A stretch of 64,000 nucleotides of DNA, taken from positions 1 to 64,000 of the forward strand of contig CAZMHI010000001.1 in assembly GCA_964566055.1 (NCBI GenBank), given 5' to 3'. The first letter of the stretch is position 1; every line of letters begins with the position of its first letter. Shown one piece after another: positions 1 through 7,427 of this stretch. A model generated the notes under the pieces. It did no database searches. It was not told the origin of the DNA and saw only the letters and a program-made list of their open reading frames with translations. This DNA comes from TMED23 sp964566055 (lineage in GTDB: Bacteria; Pseudomonadota; Alphaproteobacteria; Rhodospirillales; UBA2165). The position numbers and the translations under genes are program-made.

Positions 1-653
1 TCAGCAACACCAGTTTTAATTTTCTGATACCAGCCCGGCAGACCATCTGTCACCGGAATGATACCGATACCAGCTTGCTTCATCCAATTAAGGTTGAGGC
101 CGGCGCCTAGAATTTTATGTCCTTTAAGATCAGACACTGTTTTCCAGTTAAAATTGGTACCGAGGTTGTAGCCGCCATCACCAATGATTGCGAGCAGGGT
201 TTGGTCAAATTTTTGGAACCGTTTGGTAAGGCTTGGGAACTGCTTATAAACGGAAGTTGCAATCGCCACAGACTGAACCGGATCCATGGTGCCGAAAGGC
301 AGCATGATTTGAAACGCATGCATTTTCAATTTTGAAGCTTCGAAGCAGTAGCAGAAACCACCAACGTCAATGACGCCGTTTTGCACGCCTTCAAACACTT
401 CAAACACTTTAACGATCGAGCCGCTATAGCCTTCGATGAAGTTAATCTTATGGCTGGTTTTGGCTTCAACCGCCTTTTTCAATTCCGGTTGAAAAAAGTT
501 TTTCATCAAGCCGGCATAAACAACGGTCGGTGGGTGACCGGAGGCGATGCGAACATTGATGGTTTTAGCATCAGCGCTCGGCGCAGTTGCTAATGATCCA
601 GCCACAAACCCCACTGCAGCCAAACCTAATAGAGATTTTTTAAACAATTTCAT
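1..653 (-). CDS. TRAP transporter solute-binding protein, DctP type (C-terminus cut by window edge)
   Basis: The first 217 residues are visible; the rest lies left of the window. It starts MKLFKKSLLGLAAVGFVAG, a typical Sec signal peptide, with a likely cleavage after PSADA near residue 30. The mature start (NVRIASGHPP) and the pattern of the next 180 residues fit the periplasmic DctP subunit of TRAP transporters, which binds organic acids and hands them to the DctQM membrane proteins. The start is fixed by AGGGAGG about 6 bases upstream of the ATG. Divergent from the flavin reductase gene; the 240-base gap between them carries inverted repeats. The ligand cannot be read from the sequence; nearby phenolic genes make an aromatic or organic acid plausible, which is inference. 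Confidence 0.8.
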   Translation of the reverse strand, partial: MKLFKKSLLGLAAVGFVAGSLATAPSADAKTINVRIASGHPPTVVYAGLMKNFFQPELKKAVEAKTSHKINFIEGYSGSIVKVFEVFEGVQNGVIDVGGFCYCFEASKLKMHAFQIMLPFGTMDPVQSVAIATSVYKQFPSLTKRFQKFDQTLLAIIGDGGYNLGTNFNWKTVSDLKGHKILGAGLNLNWMKQAGIGIIPVTDGLPGWYQKIKTGVA

Positions 654-683
654 GAAATACCTCCCTAGGGCATTTAAATTATT

Positions 684-820
684 AGACCGAAGACCTGTTC
701 TTCGGTCTTAAGGTACAGATTCCTAACATAATTTTAGAGTCTTATAAAAGACCTAATTGAGGAATAACATCGAATAAATGCGATAATTTAATAACGTTTT
801 TGCGATTTGATCTGGTCTTT
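684..820. promoter_or_regulatory. Divergent control region with repeated AGACC/GGTCT half-sites
   Basis: A perfect inverted repeat with 10-base arms (AGACCGAAGA, 684-693; TCTTCGGTCT, 699-708) and a 5-base spacer lies between the divergent TRAP and flavin reductase genes. A second weaker dyad, GTCTTATAAAAGAC, is at 739-752 and runs into another AGACC, and a lone GGTCTTT is at 814-820. The repetition of one half-site in several spacings is what a dimeric repressor or activator region looks like. No regulator gene is adjacent, so its identity is unknown. The first dyad could alternatively be an RNA hairpin in the 5' leader of the TRAP gene. Confidence 0.45.
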
Positions 821-896
821 AGCTTTTCAGGCCCTGTCAAATGCGCTAATTCCCTTTTACGGAAAACATAAATAATTAATATTTGGGGGAGACGGT

Positions 897-1418
897 ATGG
901 CCGGTTTGGCAGAAACACTCGGGGGAATTTCAGAAGACGACTTTAAAAAAGGCATGCGGGAACTTGCCGCCGCTGTAAACGTCATCACCGTCGCACATAA
1001 CGGCACGCAAGATGGTCTCACCGCGACCGCTGCCTGTTCAGTGTCCGCTGAGCCGCCACAATTGCTGATTTGCGTCAACCGCGACTCCGGTGGCCATGAT
1101 CTCATCCAGGACAGCGGTAAATTTGCCTTAAATGTGCTCGCTCGTGATCAGGAAGATGTCGCCATGCGCTTTGCCGGCATGGATGGGGCGGACCGCTCTG
1201 AACGTTTTGATCTTGGCGATTGGTCTAAGCTTGCCACCGGCGCGCCGGTGCTTGATGGCGCTCTGGTCAATTTTGACTGCGAAGTTGCCGAGCAAATAAC
1301 CGCGGGTACTCATTCGATCTTTGTCGGCCATATTGTCGCCAGCCGCACCGCAGACAAAGACGGCGCCCCCTTGCTTTTTGGCGATGGCCAGTTCACCGGA
1401 CTGGCATCCCGGGAATAA
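897..1418 (+). CDS. Flavin reductase-like FMN-binding split-barrel protein
   Basis: A 173-residue protein with the layout of the flavin_reduct family: F-x-x-G-M-R-x-L-A-A-A-V-N-V-I-T near residue 20, then GLTATAACSVSAEPPQLLICVN and FALNVLARDQEDVAMRFAG (residues about 40-100) and a late G-x-H-x-I-F-V-G-x-I motif near 137-147. These enzymes use NAD(P)H to reduce FMN or FAD, usually for a two-component aromatic monooxygenase. GGGGGAGA lies 6 bases before the ATG. No oxygenase component is in view, so the partner is unknown; in known gamma-resorcylate operons a protein of this kind is the small component of resorcinol hydroxylase, which would fit the decarboxylase at 8918-9889, but that link is inference. 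Confidence 0.85.
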   Translation: MAGLAETLGGISEDDFKKGMRELAAAVNVITVAHNGTQDGLTATAACSVSAEPPQLLICVNRDSGGHDLIQDSGKFALNVLARDQEDVAMRFAGMDGADRSERFDLGDWSKLATGAPVLDGALVNFDCEVAEQITAGTHSIFVGHIVASRTADKDGAPLLFGDGQFTGLASRE

Positions 1419-1423
1419 ACGTT

Positions 1424-1460
1424 AATTCACGACTGTCGTGAAATTCACATAAATTCACAT
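1424..1460. repeat. Inverted repeat plus tandem AAATTCACAT downstream of the flavin reductase
   Basis: TTCACGAC (1426-1433) and GTCGTGAA (1435-1442) form a near-continuous palindrome with a one-base centre, followed by two exact tandem copies of AAATTCACAT (1441-1450, 1451-1460) and a T-rich run from about 1467. The palindrome has too small a loop for a textbook terminator, but the following T run makes a termination role possible; a protein-binding site is equally possible. Confidence 0.35.
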
Positions 1461-1553
1461 CTTCATTAATTTTTTTGAAAAAACGGCCTCTGGCGCCGCC
1501 ATACCCTCTCTATGGCAATTCGAAAACTTTATATTTCGCCTCATTTCATTTTG

Positions 1554-1582
1554 TTGACATATGTCAACAGATGCCTTACACT
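1554..1582 (+). promoter_or_regulatory. Promoter with palindromic operator for the HicA-like/HTH pair
   Basis: A perfect 14-base palindrome, TTGACATATGTCAA, spans 1554-1567. Its first six bases are a consensus -35 box (TTGACA, 1554-1559); TACACT at 1577-1582, 17 bases further on, fits a -10 box at four of six positions. Transcription would begin 6-10 bases before the ATG at 1598. An operator covering the -35 box is typical of an autorepressed gene pair; the HTH protein encoded at 1813-2382 is the natural candidate to bind it (inference). Confidence 0.6.
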
Positions 1583-1597
1583 ATGGTGGCTTGTGTA

Positions 1598-1825
1598 ATG
1601 GGGCGAAAATCTCATCCCAATAAAGAGATTGAAGCAGCAATTGCAGAAGCAGAATCCTTGGGTTGGCGATACATTGCAGCAGGCCGGTCGGCGCATTGCT
1701 GGGGCAAACTTTATTGTAAGGAAGCGAGCCGCGATGGTTGTCGGTTTTCTATTTCATCAACACCGCGAAATTCAACCAAACACGCTAAGCAAATATTAAG
1801 GCGAATTGTAAAATGTCCGCATTGA
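1598..1825 (+). CDS. Small HicA-like protein, first gene of a toxin-antitoxin-like pair
   Basis: A 75-residue basic protein starting MGRKSHPNKEIEAAIAEAES. The helix with NKEIEAAIAEAESLGW, the G-R-S-A-H-C-W-G segment (residues 30-37) and the basic C-terminus (KHAKQILRRIV) resemble the small dsRBD-like HicA family of mRNA-targeting toxins and related proteins found next to HTH genes in proteobacteria. A longer reading from 1475 exists, but the strong promoter at 1554-1582 lies inside that extension, so the ATG at 1598 is preferred. The end overlaps the next gene by 13 bases, implying translational coupling. A toxic role is inferred from family and layout only. Confidence 0.65.
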   Translation: MGRKSHPNKEIEAAIAEAESLGWRYIAAGRSAHCWGKLYCKEASRDGCRFSISSTPRNSTKHAKQILRRIVKCPH

Positions 1826-2382
1826 CAAAAAAAGGCCAAACAAACTGGAATTACCATACCTTTAGCTTGGTATTGGATAATGTTGATTTTGATGCTGATG
1901 ATTTCGAAGACCGCTTTTTTGAAGCCGGCTGTGATGATGCTTTAATAGCCGTTATAAAGGAAACGGTGATCTTGGATTTTGACCGTGAGGAAAAAAATCT
2001 CATTCATGCCATTGCGACAGCTATCAGAGATGTTCAATCTACCGGTGCCCAAGTCATTCGGGTGGAGCCCGATCCCTTAGTCAGTGTGTCGGATATTGCT
2101 GAACGGATAGATGCGTCGCGCCAAGCCGTTTCCCTTTGGACACTTGGCAAACGCGGCCCGGGAAAATTTCCAGCACCGGTCGTAAGAGTTAATTCAGATA
2201 CACCTCTGTGGGATTGGACCAGCGTTGCAAGATGGCTTTATATAAATGATAAGCTTAGCAACCCGCGAGTGATTGTCGAAGCAGCGATTGTCAACTACGC
2301 CAATAACGCAATTGCATACGCTGGCACCGCGAAACCAAGCCAGTATGCTCCACTCACCGAATTTACAAATCTTCAGTCATAA
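1813..2382 (+). CDS. HTH-type DNA-binding protein, partner of the HicA-like gene
   Basis: 189 residues. The N-terminal part (about 14-85: F-S-L-V-L-D...EAGCDDALIAV...ILDFDREEKNLIHAIATAI) has the HicB-like pattern of a compact alpha/beta domain with a DDA-containing loop; the central part (about 92-145: VSVSDIAERIDASRQAVSLW ... FPAPVVRV ... WDWTSVARWL) is an AlpA/MerR-like winged helix with the usual 'proline then tryptophan' wing. The C-terminal 40 residues have no clear pattern. It overlaps the preceding HicA-like gene and is followed at once by a strong terminator. It probably serves as antidote and autorepressor, acting on the palindrome at 1554-1567; this is inference from position. Confidence 0.65.
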   Translation: MSALTKKGQTNWNYHTFSLVLDNVDFDADDFEDRFFEAGCDDALIAVIKETVILDFDREEKNLIHAIATAIRDVQSTGAQVIRVEPDPLVSVSDIAERIDASRQAVSLWTLGKRGPGKFPAPVVRVNSDTPLWDWTSVARWLYINDKLSNPRVIVEAAIVNYANNAIAYAGTAKPSQYAPLTEFTNLQS

Positions 2383-2386
2383 AAAA

Positions 2387-2412
2387 AAGCCGGCCCCCTT
2401 GAGGCCGGCTTT
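2387..2412. terminator. Bidirectional rho-independent terminator
   Basis: GCCGGCC (2389-2395) pairs with GGCCGGC (2403-2409) around a 7-base loop, flanked by an A run on the left (2381-2388) and TTT on the right, so it can stop transcription on both strands. It separates the HTH gene from the convergent ABC solute-binding gene. Confidence 0.85.
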
Positions 2413-2432
2413 AAATTCAATGCGATCAGCTT

Positions 2433-3737
2433 CTATCCAATTGGTTTAAAGCTGCCTTGGGTCGGAATATTTGTCGCCCCTTTATTATTAACGACATGCA
2501 TATCATATTTATGTTTGGCGCCTTTGACCCATTGGCCGCCGACCAGTTGGGTTTTGGAAACGTTCTTAACCGGCTTACCTGACCAATTCACGTTACCAAC
2601 GACCGAATTATAATTGGTCGAAGTAATGGCACTGAGAATCGATTTCGGACTGTTGACGTCTTTGGTCCGTTTCAGCACATCCAGCGCAACTTCAAATAAG
2701 GCATGACGGAAGCCGAGCGGCTGGGTCCATTGCTTGCCGGTTGATTTCTCGTAATTCGCCGCCAATTGCTGCGAGGAGACGCCGGTGAGGCTGGATTTAA
2801 ACGGATGGTTCGGCGTCCACCAAACCTCGGAAGACAAGCCAACACCGCGGTCACCCAACGCTTCAACCGAAGCCGGGAACAGCAACGCCTTACCAATGGT
2901 AACGATCTTTGGCTTGAAGCCTTGCTGGGCCGCTTGCGTCCAGAAGGTGGTGAAATCCGGCGGGATCATATTGCCGCTGACGATTTCAACATTGGCTTTT
3001 TTGAAGGCCGAGATTTGCGCCGAGAAATCATCAGTCGGCGCCTGATAACGGCCCGGATCAATCAGCTTATAGCCATTGGCCTTGAGTGCCGGTGGAAAAC
3101 CAAATTTTTTATCGGACCAGGCGTTGCCGTCGGCGTCATTGGGCCAGAGTGCGCCCAACACTTTGTTGGTCGGCATTGAATTCCACATATTAAAGAACAC
3201 ACCAATGACATCTTCGAGACCCCAGAAGAAATGATACGTCCAATCAAAGCCTTTGGCTGGATTACCTCCGCGGCCAAAGAAATAAGGCTGCCAGGGACAA
3301 TCGGTCGTGACGCACGGCACTTCGTTAACCTCGGCCTGATCAGCAGCCGGGTTGGTGGTGTCCGGCGTACCAGCAGCCAGCAGCAGATCTACTTTGTCTT
3401 TTAAGATAAGTTGGGCCGAAACATCGGCGCAGCGATTTGGGTTGGATTGCGTGTCTTTAACAATGATCTCAACCGGATGAACGTTGCCGCCAATTTTAAT
3501 ACCGTTTTTAACCACGCGCCGGATATCGGCAACGACATAATCATCGGCTTCGGCAAAAGAGGCCAGTGGACCTGATTTGGGGCTGACATAACCAAGCTTG
3601 ATCGGACGCCCGGCGGCATATGCGAGGCCTGAACGTAAAATCGCCGGTGCCGCGACAGCAGTAGCGCCCACCGCGCTGCTTGTTTGGACAAAACGGCGGC
3701 GGGTTAGATTTAACTTTTTATTTTTATCTTTTGACAT
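2433..3737 (-). CDS. ABC transporter substrate-binding protein, branched-chain amino acid/amide type
   Basis: 434 residues. The N-terminus has a twin-arginine signal (LTRRRFVQTSSAVGATAVAAPAI, residues about 11-33) followed by PIKLGYVSPKSGPLASFAEAD, the usual first strand of the Peripla_BP_6 (LivJ-like) fold. VKDTQSNPNRCADVSAQLI near 110-130 and the rest of the chain agree with that fold. The gene lies 57 bases downstream of a cupin gene on the same strand, with GGGAGAC before its ATG; no permease or ATPase genes are nearby. LivJ-like proteins of this type bind amino acids, amides or aromatic acids; the ligand is not readable here. Tat export of a LivJ-type protein is known but less common than Sec. 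Confidence 0.85.
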   Translation of the reverse strand: MSKDKNKKLNLTRRRFVQTSSAVGATAVAAPAILRSGLAYAAGRPIKLGYVSPKSGPLASFAEADDYVVADIRRVVKNGIKIGGNVHPVEIIVKDTQSNPNRCADVSAQLILKDKVDLLLAAGTPDTTNPAADQAEVNEVPCVTTDCPWQPYFFGRGGNPAKGFDWTYHFFWGLEDVIGVFFNMWNSMPTNKVLGALWPNDADGNAWSDKKFGFPPALKANGYKLIDPGRYQAPTDDFSAQISAFKKANVEIVSGNMIPPDFTTFWTQAAQQGFKPKIVTIGKALLFPASVEALGDRGVGLSSEVWWTPNHPFKSSLTGVSSQQLAANYEKSTGKQWTQPLGFRHALFEVALDVLKRTKDVNSPKSILSAITSTNYNSVVGNVNWSGKPVKNVSKTQLVGGQWVKGAKHKYDMHVVNNKGATNIPTQGSFKPIG

Positions 3738-3794
3738 TTAATTAGTCTCCCTTGAGTGATTTTATAAGTTAAAAAATTTGGTTTAATATTGAGA

Positions 3795-4139
3795 TTACTC
3801 CTTTGGTGGATACGGCATGATCACCAGGATGGTGGCGACCTCATTTGTGTTATTGATGATCGATCGGCCTTCACCCGGTTCCAGATAGATTGAATCCAAA
3901 TTTTCCAGGGTCGCCTCACCGTTGTCGGTTTTTATCGTGATCGCACCGCCGACACAGACATAAACTTTTTCAAGCGGTGTAGCAGTATGCGTGGTACCAC
4001 CCCCTGGCAGAAAATATGAAAGCCCTACCCAAAAATTTTCAGCATCGCTGGCGTCATGGCCCTGCAAGCGGAACCCCTTCATATCGAAATGGCCGCCGGC
4101 CTCATAGGCCTCAACATCGCTTAAGCGATTAACTTTCAT
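3795..4139 (-). CDS. Cupin-domain protein
   Basis: 114 residues forming one small cupin barrel: G-L-S-Y-F-L-P-G-G-G-T-T-H-T-A-T-P-L-E-K-V-Y (about 42-63) is cupin motif 1 with a His and a Glu, and YLEPGEGRSIINNTNE (about 85-100) is motif 2, although a motif-2 His is not evident. AGGGGAGGAGCAC lies directly before the ATG. It is the promoter-proximal gene of a likely two-gene unit with the ABC solute-binding protein. Single-domain cupins of this size may bind a metal and an aromatic or keto-acid ligand; the activity is unknown. An operator-like dyad sits just upstream. Confidence 0.75.
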   Translation of the reverse strand: MKVNRLSDVEAYEAGGHFDMKGFRLQGHDASDAENFWVGLSYFLPGGGTTHTATPLEKVYVCVGGAITIKTDNGEATLENLDSIYLEPGEGRSIINNTNEVATILVIMPYPPKE

Positions 4140-4162
4140 AGTGCTCCTCCCCTATAATATTA

Positions 4163-4183
4163 GTGTATCATTATACGATACAC
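4163..4183 (-). promoter_or_regulatory. Operator dyad overlapping the -10 box of the cupin gene
   Basis: GTGTATC (4163-4169) and GATACAC (4177-4183) form a perfect inverted repeat with a 7-base spacer. Read on the minus strand, the spacer region carries TATAAT (4175-4170), a consensus -10 box, 30 bases upstream of the cupin ATG. A repressor bound here would block the polymerase. No convincing -35 box is visible at the right distance, which suggests an activator or a weak promoter. The half-site TGTATC resembles GntR-type operators, but the regulator is not in the window next to it. Confidence 0.5.
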
Positions 4184-4392
4184 ATAATTCGTTAGATGGT
4201 TAAACCTAACGAGATTCCAAATTAACGTCAACTATACTCACATTTTGGTTACTAACAAAATCCCATAATATGAGATTTTGTATTTACATTAGGAAATAGC
4301 CGGATACAATAACTTTAAATCAAATATTGACTTGAAAGCACCGTCGCAGTAGGCGAGGGTTTTCATCGCTTTGTTCATCGGAGAAGATAATT

Positions 4393-7300
4393 ATGGGCTC
4401 ACTAATGTTCTCACTCATGCTGTTTGGCTTGCGGCTGCTCATTTGGATGCAATCGATGCGCTTCCCAGCGTTTCGGGACCGCCTGAAAGAGAAAAATTTC
4501 ACGGCTCAAATGAAAACCAAGGACAATTCCGTTGGCCGCTGGTTTAAGTTTCAAGACGGCAAAGTGTCATCCGGCAGCGGCGTTAAAGCCGACGCCGACA
4601 TCGCCCTGACCTTCAAAACTTCCGAGATCGCTGTCCGGCTTTTGATGCCGCCGATTGATCAATTGGAACAGATCAATGCCATGAAGGATTTTCTCCTGAG
4701 CCTCGAAGGTCCGGATGAGCTGACCTCCTGGTTTACTCAAACCGTGATGATGACCCAGACGGTCGGCTGGAAATACGGCGTTGATATGGGCGGCGGTGTC
4801 ACTCGCTTTGCCAATATGACCAATGGCGGACCGGTCTTTCTTTATGTCAAAGACAATAAGCTTATCCGCATGACGCCAATCGATTTCGACGAGAACGATC
4901 CGGAGCCTTGGACCATCAAGGCCCGCGGCAAGACGTTTAAACCACCCCGCAAAACCACGCTGGCGCCCCACGGCATGAATTGGAAAAGCATGCTCAATTC
5001 ACCGGACCGCCTGCTTTATCCGATGAAGCGGGTTGATTTTGATCCCAATGGTGAGCGCAATCCGCAAAATCGCGGCAAATCCGGCTATGAGCGCATCAGC
5101 TGGGATGAAGCGCTTGATATGGTCGCAGGCGAAATCAAACGTATCAAAAAAGAACATGGACCCGGCGCCATTGCAAATTCACACGGCTCGCACCACACCT
5201 GGGGCAATGTCGGCTATTACTTAAGCGCTGACTTTAAATTCATCAACGCCGTCGGCATGACCCGCGTGCTGCACAACCCGGATAGTTGGGAAGGCTGGTA
5301 TTGGGGTGCAGCCCATCATTGGGGCGGCTCGCTCAGGGTTGGCCAAACCGAAACTTACGGCACGGTCGAAGATCTTCTCAAAGAAGCTGAGATGGTGGTT
5401 TTCTGGGCCAGTAATCCGGAAGGCACCAGCGGCGCATACGGCTCCCTTGAGGGTACCGTGCGGCGCAAATGGCTGAAAGAAACCGACATCGAAATTGTCC
5501 ATATCGATCCTTATTATAATGACTCTGCCCAGTTCCTTGGCGGCAAATGGCTGGCGCCAAAGCCTGCGTCTTCACCAGCCCTCGCCATGGCGATTGCCAA
5601 TGTCTGGATCGAAGAAGACCTCTACGACAAAGATTTTGTCAAAGACCGCACCACCGGCTTCGACAAATGGCACGACTATATTATGGGCAAAGAGGACGGT
5701 ATTCCGAAAACCCCTGAATGGGCGGAGCCGGAAACCGATTTGAAGGCCAAAGACATTCGTGCCCTCGCCCGCAAATGGGGCAATCGCAAGGTTTATCTCG
5801 CTGCCGGAGGCTGGGGCAACGGCCATGGCGGCGCTTGCCGTAACCAAACCGGTATCCAGTGGGCGCGCTCATTGGTCTGCCTGATGGCGATGCAGGGTCT
5901 CGGCAAACCTGGCGTCAACATGGGCAACCTGCAATGGGGCACGCCGGTTGATACCAACTTCTATTTCCCAGGCTACGCCGAAGGCGGCATGTCGGGCGAT
6001 CTTCATCATACGGCCATGTCGGTCGAGCTTTATCAGCGCATGCCGCAACTCCCGAGCATGAACACGGTCGAGCAGGCCATCCCGCGGCTCTGGCTGCCGG
6101 AAGCCATTATCGAGGGCAAGGCCGAAGGCTACGCCTGGGACGGTAAAAGCATCGAAGCTCAGTTCAATAAAATCTCTTATCCGAAACCCGGCTACTCACC
6201 GGTCAAGATGCTCTATAAAATTGGCGGCTCACTGATTAGCACAATGGCGGATTCCAATCGTCATGTGAAAATGTATCAATCGGAGAATCTTGAGTTCTGC
6301 GTCAGCCAGGCAATCTGGAATGAAGGTGAAGCAAAATTCGCTGATGTCATATTGCCGGCCTGCACCAATTTTGAACGTCCTGACATTAGTGAGTGGGCAG
6401 CCCTCGGCGGCTATGCCTTCCATGGCCAAACCCAGCTCAACAGCCGGGTCGCCATCTTCCAACATCAGGCCATCAAACCAATGGGCGAATCTAAATCCGA
6501 TTATGTGATTTTCTCGGAAATTTGCGAACGGCTTGGTCTCAGCGCGTACTTCACCGAAGGCATCTCCGAACTTGATTGGGCCAAACGCGTATTCGATGGC
6601 TCTGATCTGCCGCAGATCATTTCGTGGAAAGATTTCATCCGTAAAGGCTATGTCGTCATTCCGCCGGAGCGGGAAGAGCTGCGTGATCCGGTATCCTGGA
6701 ATTGGTATTATGAAGACCGCAAAAAAGATGTGCCGGAACCAATGCCGCTGCCGTCTGATTATAAAGACGAATATCTCAAAGGCATCCAAACCCAGTCCGG
6801 CAAAATTGAATTTGAGGCCTTAAGCTTGAAACGCTTTGATGCCAATGATCCCGAACGCCCACCGGTGGTTAAGTACTTTAATCCCTATGGAGGACCACAG
6901 GCTGAGAAGTATCCACTGCGCATGATTACCCCGCATCCACGCTTCTCCTTCCATACGCAAGGCGACGGCAAAGATACCTTTGTTAACAACATCAAAGATC
7001 ACCGCGTCGAAGTCGACGGCTATTATTATTGGATCATCCGGATCAATGCCGAGGATGCGGCCGAGCGCGGCATCAAGATGCACGATTTGGTCAAAGTTCA
7101 TAATGATCAGGGTGCGGTTGTCTGCGCGGCTCTTGTTACCCAGCGTTTGCCCCGCGGCGCAACACATGGCTATGAATCCTGCGCCATCTATGAACCACTG
7201 GGTGAGCCTGGAAATTCGGTTGATCGAGGCGGTATTTTGAATTTGTTGACGCCAAAGAAATCACAAATTAAGAAAGGCCACTCAATGGGCAACTCAACCG

Positions 7301-7395
7301 CCCTGGTTGAAATTGAACTGTGGGATGGCAAAGCTGAACACAATGTTGCAAGCACAACAGCAGCCCCGGAAAGAGAACCGGTACCTGCCGAATAA
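4393..7395 (+). CDS. Molybdopterin oxidoreductase, transhydroxylase/resorcinol hydroxylase large subunit, with SCP2-like N-terminal extension
   Basis: 1000 residues. From about residue 138 the chain matches the large subunit of pyrogallol-phloroglucinol transhydroxylase (AthL): SHHTWGNVGY (265-274), HNPDSWEGWYWG (294-305), FYFPGYAEGG (523-532), ILPACTNFERPDISE and PHPRFSFHTQGDGK near the C-terminal domain. The Pelobacter enzyme, as I recall it, uses His144, Asp174, Tyr404 and a Ser175 Mo ligand; here H267, D297, S298 keep the exact spacing and Y524 or Y528 fits the tyrosine. There is no N-terminal Fe-S motif, as in that family. Residues 1-130 are extra: a hydrophobic start, then a SCP2-like domain (RWFKFQDGKVSSGSGVKADA). 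GGAGAAG precedes the ATG; the small subunit follows after 32 bases. Transhydroxylase or oxygen-independent resorcinol hydroxylase (RhL) are both possible; context favours the second. Confidence 0.88.
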   Translation: MGSLMFSLMLFGLRLLIWMQSMRFPAFRDRLKEKNFTAQMKTKDNSVGRWFKFQDGKVSSGSGVKADADIALTFKTSEIAVRLLMPPIDQLEQINAMKDFLLSLEGPDELTSWFTQTVMMTQTVGWKYGVDMGGGVTRFANMTNGGPVFLYVKDNKLIRMTPIDFDENDPEPWTIKARGKTFKPPRKTTLAPHGMNWKSMLNSPDRLLYPMKRVDFDPNGERNPQNRGKSGYERISWDEALDMVAGEIKRIKKEHGPGAIANSHGSHHTWGNVGYYLSADFKFINAVGMTRVLHNPDSWEGWYWGAAHHWGGSLRVGQTETYGTVEDLLKEAEMVVFWASNPEGTSGAYGSLEGTVRRKWLKETDIEIVHIDPYYNDSAQFLGGKWLAPKPASSPALAMAIANVWIEEDLYDKDFVKDRTTGFDKWHDYIMGKEDGIPKTPEWAEPETDLKAKDIRALARKWGNRKVYLAAGGWGNGHGGACRNQTGIQWARSLVCLMAMQGLGKPGVNMGNLQWGTPVDTNFYFPGYAEGGMSGDLHHTAMSVELYQRMPQLPSMNTVEQAIPRLWLPEAIIEGKAEGYAWDGKSIEAQFNKISYPKPGYSPVKMLYKIGGSLISTMADSNRHVKMYQSENLEFCVSQAIWNEGEAKFADVILPACTNFERPDISEWAALGGYAFHGQTQLNSRVAIFQHQAIKPMGESKSDYVIFSEICERLGLSAYFTEGISELDWAKRVFDGSDLPQIISWKDFIRKGYVVIPPEREELRDPVSWNWYYEDRKKDVPEPMPLPSDYKDEYLKGIQTQSGKIEFEALSLKRFDANDPERPPVVKYFNPYGGPQAEKYPLRMITPHPRFSFHTQGDGKDTFVNNIKDHRVEVDGYYYWIIRINAEDAAERGIKMHDLVKVHNDQGAVVCAALVTQRLPRGATHGYESCAIYEPLGEPGNSVDRGGILNLLTPKKSQIKKGHSMGNSTALVEIELWDGKAEHNVASTTAAPEREPVPAE

Positions 7396-7427
7396 GTGTG
7401 GCAGAATAAGAAAAGGAAAATACAAAA

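Noticed and set aside
1475..1597. Longer version of the HicA-like protein starting at 1475
   Set aside because: The extension covers the promoter and palindrome, has no ribosome site and does not resemble the family.
2766..3179. 137-codon frame on the plus strand within the ABC solute-binding gene
   Set aside because: Antisense shadow of a well-supported gene.
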